Positions 32,638-35,344 of a stretch of DNA of 35,344 nt are shown here, piece after piece. Below the pieces are notes generated by a model. That model was not told the origin of the DNA and searched no databases. It saw nothing but the letters and a program-made list of their open reading frames with translations. Positions within the stretch are counted from its first letter, which is position 1, and the number at the start of each line of letters is the position of its first letter. The DNA comes from Negativicutes bacterium (GTDB lineage Bacteria > Bacillota_C > Negativicutes > Sporomusales_B > JARLHX01), in NCBI GenBank assembly GCA_031292015.1, contig JARLHY010000025.1, positions 1 through 35,344 on the forward strand, in the 5' to 3' direction. A program made the translations under genes and the position numbers.

Positions 32638-35001
32638 CTACATTTTAAATTTGCTGACCGCACCGGTTAGCTCTGCGGCCATCTTGGCCAGAGCCTGGCT
32701 TGATGCGGCTATTTCTTCCATGGTGGCCGACTGTTCCTCGGTCGCGGCAGAAACGGTCTGGGACTGGTCTGCAGTGCCCTTGCTGATAATCTCGATGTCC
32801 CGCACCGCTGTGACAATCTGCTGGCTGCCGCCCGCCAGTTCCTCGATGGCGGCGGATATTTGCCGTACCTGATTGGTGACGTCGCCGATCAGTCCGAAGA
32901 TTTCCCGGAAGCTCATGCCGGCGTTGTTGATTACTGCGGTCCCGACACGGACTTCCCGGGTGCCGGCGTTCATCGACACCACCGCACTGTCGGTATCTTT
33001 TTGGATTTTTGCAATCAGTCCGGCAATCTGCTTGGCCGCCTTCTGGGACTGTTCAGCCAGTTTCCGCACTTCATCCGCCACTACAGCGAAGCCTGACGAT
33101 ACTCTCTCGACATCCCGCTGCCGGAAAGGTACGCCGATTTGGACAATTCCCCGCTGATCCCTGCGCCCCACCCCGACGTATTTGTAGATCTGTCCGTCAA
33201 GGTCCCGCTGCATTGCCGGCTGGGTCACCACAAGGCTGCTGTCGCTTAGGATAGTCCTGAACTCACCTGCCTGGCCTTTTTCCGGAAAGCGGAACCCGAT
33301 ACCGCTGGCGATGTTGGAAAGGGCAACAACCCCGTCGGCATCGGTGATCCAGACTTCTTCCAGTCCGGCGGTATCCATCAGCAGCCGGATGGTGTCACCA
33401 TCCATATCAGGCTTGCATTCCAGGATTTCGGCCACTAGCTTGGCGGCCGCGACCATGTGTTTGTTCATTTCCACGTCGATCTCGCTCCTGACGGCAATTA
33501 CGGCGCGAGCGGCTTCGATGGCTGCGTTCAGTGCCAGGAGATTGGTTTGGCTGGCGATAGCCGACATTGTATCGATAATTTGGCCGATCTCTTTGGATCG
33601 TTCACCTAGCGTAGTCACTACCTCAGCCGAGCGGGCCACAGTCGCTTCGATCTGACTCATCTGACCGATGGCGTTGTCCAGTGCTTTGCTGCCTTCTTGC
33701 GCCGCAGCGGCCGTCTTGGCCGAGGTGCCGGCTGCCAGGGTGGCGTTGGCTGCGATCTGCTGCACCCCTGCCGCCATCTGCTGAACCACGACAGAGGTAT
33801 CGTCCACAGCCTTGAGTTGTTTTTCCGCGCCGTCCGCCACATCAGTGATGACCTGAGCGACTTGGTCGGCAGCCCGCGCTGATTGTTCGGCGTTGGCAGT
33901 GAGTTCTTCCGATGATGCAGCCACTTTCTCGATGGCTTGCGAGACCTGCAACATGATTGACCTCAAATTCTTGGTCATCAGTTCAAAGCTCTTTGACAGC
34001 CGACCGACCTCATCATCCGAATCGATATCCAGTGCCGAAATTGCGAGATTTCCTTCTGCGATCTTGGAGGCTTCTTCCACTAAGGCTTCGACCGGGCGCA
34101 ATGTTTTCAGGAGAAACCGCCAGCCGATAACGCCGATAACGATAAGCCCTGCGCCGAGAGAAACCGCCATCCAGATCAGACTGGCGTAAAAGCCGTCTTT
34201 GACTTCTTTGGTAGGCAGGGAGGCAACCACAAACCAATCCGTATTCCTGACAGGAACAGATAACGCCACTGATTCCCGGTCCGTCAAATCGATAAAAGAC
34301 CCTAAATGCCCCGACTGCTCCGTCAAGCGCTTGATTTGATCAGCCGGTATTTTTTTCTGCTCTTTTACCAGCGCCTTATTGGAGTGGACAATTAGCGAAC
34401 CGTCCCGGGCGACAATGGCAACAGCCCCGGTTGAGCCAATCTTAACCTGCTCCAAAAAATTCTGCAGGGTGTCAAGATTAATAGCCTGAAGCACCATTCC
34501 GGCCATTTGACCGGTTTGTGCTCTTACCGGCTGCGTGACAACGATCGACGGTACTCCTGTTGCCCGGTTGATGATCACATCACTTATATGTGACTTCTGA
34601 TCCTTCATGGTATTCTGAACGAAATCTCGGTCAGTCAGGCTATCTCCCAGAATTTTGGAGTCGTACGGGGCGATGGCTGTTCTTCTCCCTGTTGGATCGA
34701 TAAAATTGAGACGGTCGATTCCCCAGGATGTTTCGAAATAGGTATTGATCCTTGCTTGTATCCGGCCTGGATCACCCGACTGCAGCTCTGCGTCGGCGCC
34801 ATAAGCCTTCCCGCTCTTGTCAAAAGCGTCAAAGAGATCACTGACCTGGGCTGCCAGCTGTACTGACTGATTGTTCATGGCGACTTCAAGACTGTTGAAG
34901 GTCTGGCGGTACAAAACAAACATACCTGCACCGCCCATAATAAGTCCGGAAATGAATAGCGAAAGCACAAGCAAGGCAATTGTTTTCGTTTTGATGGACA
35001 T
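32638..35001 (-). CDS. Methyl-accepting chemotaxis protein with a sensor-like domain inserted in the signalling hairpin
   Basis: The 787-residue receptor has a first membrane helix (about 7-29), an outward dCache-type sensor (about 35-275, with NFIDPTGRRTAIAPYD and VVASLPTKEV), a second helix (about 283-305), a HAMP domain (about 308-360) and a cytoplasmic signalling coiled coil. The tip begins normally (SQTNLLALNAAIEAARA, ending at residue 500) and resumes normally at GFAVVADEVRKLAEQS (from 637), but the usual five-residue GExGR turn is replaced by about 136 residues. These contain a helical lead-in (VEMNKHMVAAAKLVAEIL) and a PAS/Cache-like part (EEVWITDADGVVALSN, KYVGVGRRDQRGIVQIG). The frame is continuous. 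The ATG at 35001 has AGGAGG six bases upstream; a longer start at 35043 is unlikely. Confidence 0.93.
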   Translation of the reverse strand: MSIKTKTIALLVLSLFISGLIMGGAGMFVLYRQTFNSLEVAMNNQSVQLAAQVSDLFDAFDKSGKAYGADAELQSGDPGRIQARINTYFETSWGIDRLNFIDPTGRRTAIAPYDSKILGDSLTDRDFVQNTMKDQKSHISDVIINRATGVPSIVVTQPVRAQTGQMAGMVLQAINLDTLQNFLEQVKIGSTGAVAIVARDGSLIVHSNKALVKEQKKIPADQIKRLTEQSGHLGSFIDLTDRESVALSVPVRNTDWFVVASLPTKEVKDGFYASLIWMAVSLGAGLIVIGVIGWRFLLKTLRPVEALVEEASKIAEGNLAISALDIDSDDEVGRLSKSFELMTKNLRSIMLQVSQAIEKVAASSEELTANAEQSARAADQVAQVITDVADGAEKQLKAVDDTSVVVQQMAAGVQQIAANATLAAGTSAKTAAAAQEGSKALDNAIGQMSQIEATVARSAEVVTTLGERSKEIGQIIDTMSAIASQTNLLALNAAIEAARAVIAVRSEIDVEMNKHMVAAAKLVAEILECKPDMDGDTIRLLMDTAGLEEVWITDADGVVALSNIASGIGFRFPEKGQAGEFRTILSDSSLVVTQPAMQRDLDGQIYKYVGVGRRDQRGIVQIGVPFRQRDVERVSSGFAVVADEVRKLAEQSQKAAKQIAGLIAKIQKDTDSAVVSMNAGTREVRVGTAVINNAGMSFREIFGLIGDVTNQVRQISAAIEELAGGSQQIVTAVRDIEIISKGTADQSQTVSAATEEQSATMEEIAASSQALAKMAAELTGAVSKFKM

Positions 35002-35039
35002 TGCTTTCCTCCTAGAAGCACTTTTTTCTGCATTGTTTA

Positions 35040-35092
35040 TCACTAAAAAATAAAAACATCAATAGTATCCGCAATCCGGATAACCATTGATG
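35040..35092 (-). terminator. Two-stem hairpin with U-tract upstream of the chemotaxis receptor gene
   Basis: On the minus strand CATCAAT pairs with ATTGATG (35086-35092 with 35057-35063) and inside it TATCCG pairs with CGGATA (35077-35082 with 35066-35071). TTTTTATTTTTT follows at once. This is a textbook terminator 39 bases before the receptor start: either the end of an unseen upstream gene or a leader attenuator. Confidence 0.7.
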
Positions 35093-35151
35093 CCGGGATC
35101 ATGAGACTTCAATCACGCAGCCCAACTTTTAATCAGTTATCGCCAGTCAAG

Positions 35152-35165
35152 GGTCAGCGCTGACC
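35152..35165. promoter_or_regulatory. Perfect 14-bp palindrome
   Basis: GGTCAGCGCTGACC lies 150 bases ahead of the chemotaxis receptor gene. It resembles a dimeric regulator site; the regulator is unknown. Confidence 0.4.
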
Positions 35166-35344
35166 AGAATACCATGAACATTTTCTTCGTTTCTGTTGAC
35201 TTGATTAAAATTTCGACAATATGCGCTTCTATCCTGCAAAAAATATTGTCTTAATAAAAAATTAATGCCGCTTTGTCAGGGTTTCTCCCTGGCTCAGCTG
35301 CTGTTGAGCCGGCAAGGTCCATATAGCAAAAAGAAGCGGTTTTC
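35166..35344. other. Intergenic stretch at the window end
   Basis: There is no convincing reading frame on either strand. It holds AT-rich tracts (35205-35265), a possible small hairpin at 35290-35316, and at the very end AAAAAGAAGCGG, identical to the left arm of the terminator at 7108-7133, so a similar terminator probably begins here. The whole gap from 35002 to 35344 contains only the hairpin, palindrome and these elements. Confidence 0.4.

Noticed and set aside
33094..33501. Frameshift or assembly join within the chemotaxis receptor
   Set aside because: The frame stays open, the insert reads as a structured domain in the same frame, and both flanks resume the family motif exactly.
35196..35225. 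Plus-strand TTGACT promoter near the window end
   Set aside because: No acceptable -10 at 16-18 bases and no plus-strand gene follows in the window.

Overview
The window looks like a chromosomal segment of an anaerobic or facultative Firmicute. Strong GGAGG-type ribosome binding sites, lipobox-type substrate-binding proteins, clostridial-style chemotaxis receptors and many carboxylate or sugar-acid genes suggest a member of the Negativicutes (Sporomusa-like). That placement is inference; no rRNA, tRNA or core marker gene is present. No insertion sequence, phage or CRISPR array was seen.

Layout. (1) 1-2202, minus strand: start of an altronate-dehydratase-family (UxaA) large subunit with its SAF-domain small subunit, preceded by an overlapping pair, a HAD nucleotidase-like protein and an archaeo-eukaryotic-primase-like protein. 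(2) 2420-9979: carboxylate metabolism, with two MFS anion transporters, a PEP-mutase/isocitrate-lyase family lyase, a divergent PrpR-type sigma-54 activator and a SAF-domain homoserine-dehydrogenase-like oxidoreductase. A good -24/-12 promoter lies before the lyase, and a nested palindrome lies before the activator. (3) 10267-13323, plus strand: secreted pentapeptide-repeat protein, class II photolyase and TIGR01777 epimerase. (4) 13419-25283: a TauE-type permease gene, then a long minus-strand gene set running from 24347 down to 14500. That set encodes an alkaline-phosphatase-superfamily hydrolase, a beta-hydroxyacid dehydrogenase, a LarA-like racemase, a taurine/nitrate-type ABC importer with two different permeases and two different ATPases, and a GntR/UTRA regulator. 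A second TauE-type permease gene diverges from it across a perfect 24-bp inverted repeat. (5) 25429-32425: a LivKHMGF importer and a zinc alcohol dehydrogenase under a LacI-family regulator with two matching operator-like palindromes. (6) 32638-35344: a large chemotaxis receptor and its structured leader.

How they work together. Most genes fit uptake and oxidation of small organic acids, polyols or sulfonates, each module with its own regulator. Region 4 reads as one uncharacterised catabolic island: importer, hydrolase, stereochemical inversion, oxidation and probable anion export.

The strongest observations are four. The chemotaxis receptor has about 136 extra residues, resembling a ligand-sensing domain, spliced exactly into the tip of its signalling hairpin. 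The ABC importer has complementary active-site losses in its two ATPases, giving one consensus and one degenerate nucleotide site. A primase-like protein with an Asp-to-Asn change in its metal motif is translationally coupled to a nucleotidase-like HAD protein. The palindrome at 24440-24491 holds two opposed extended -10 elements.
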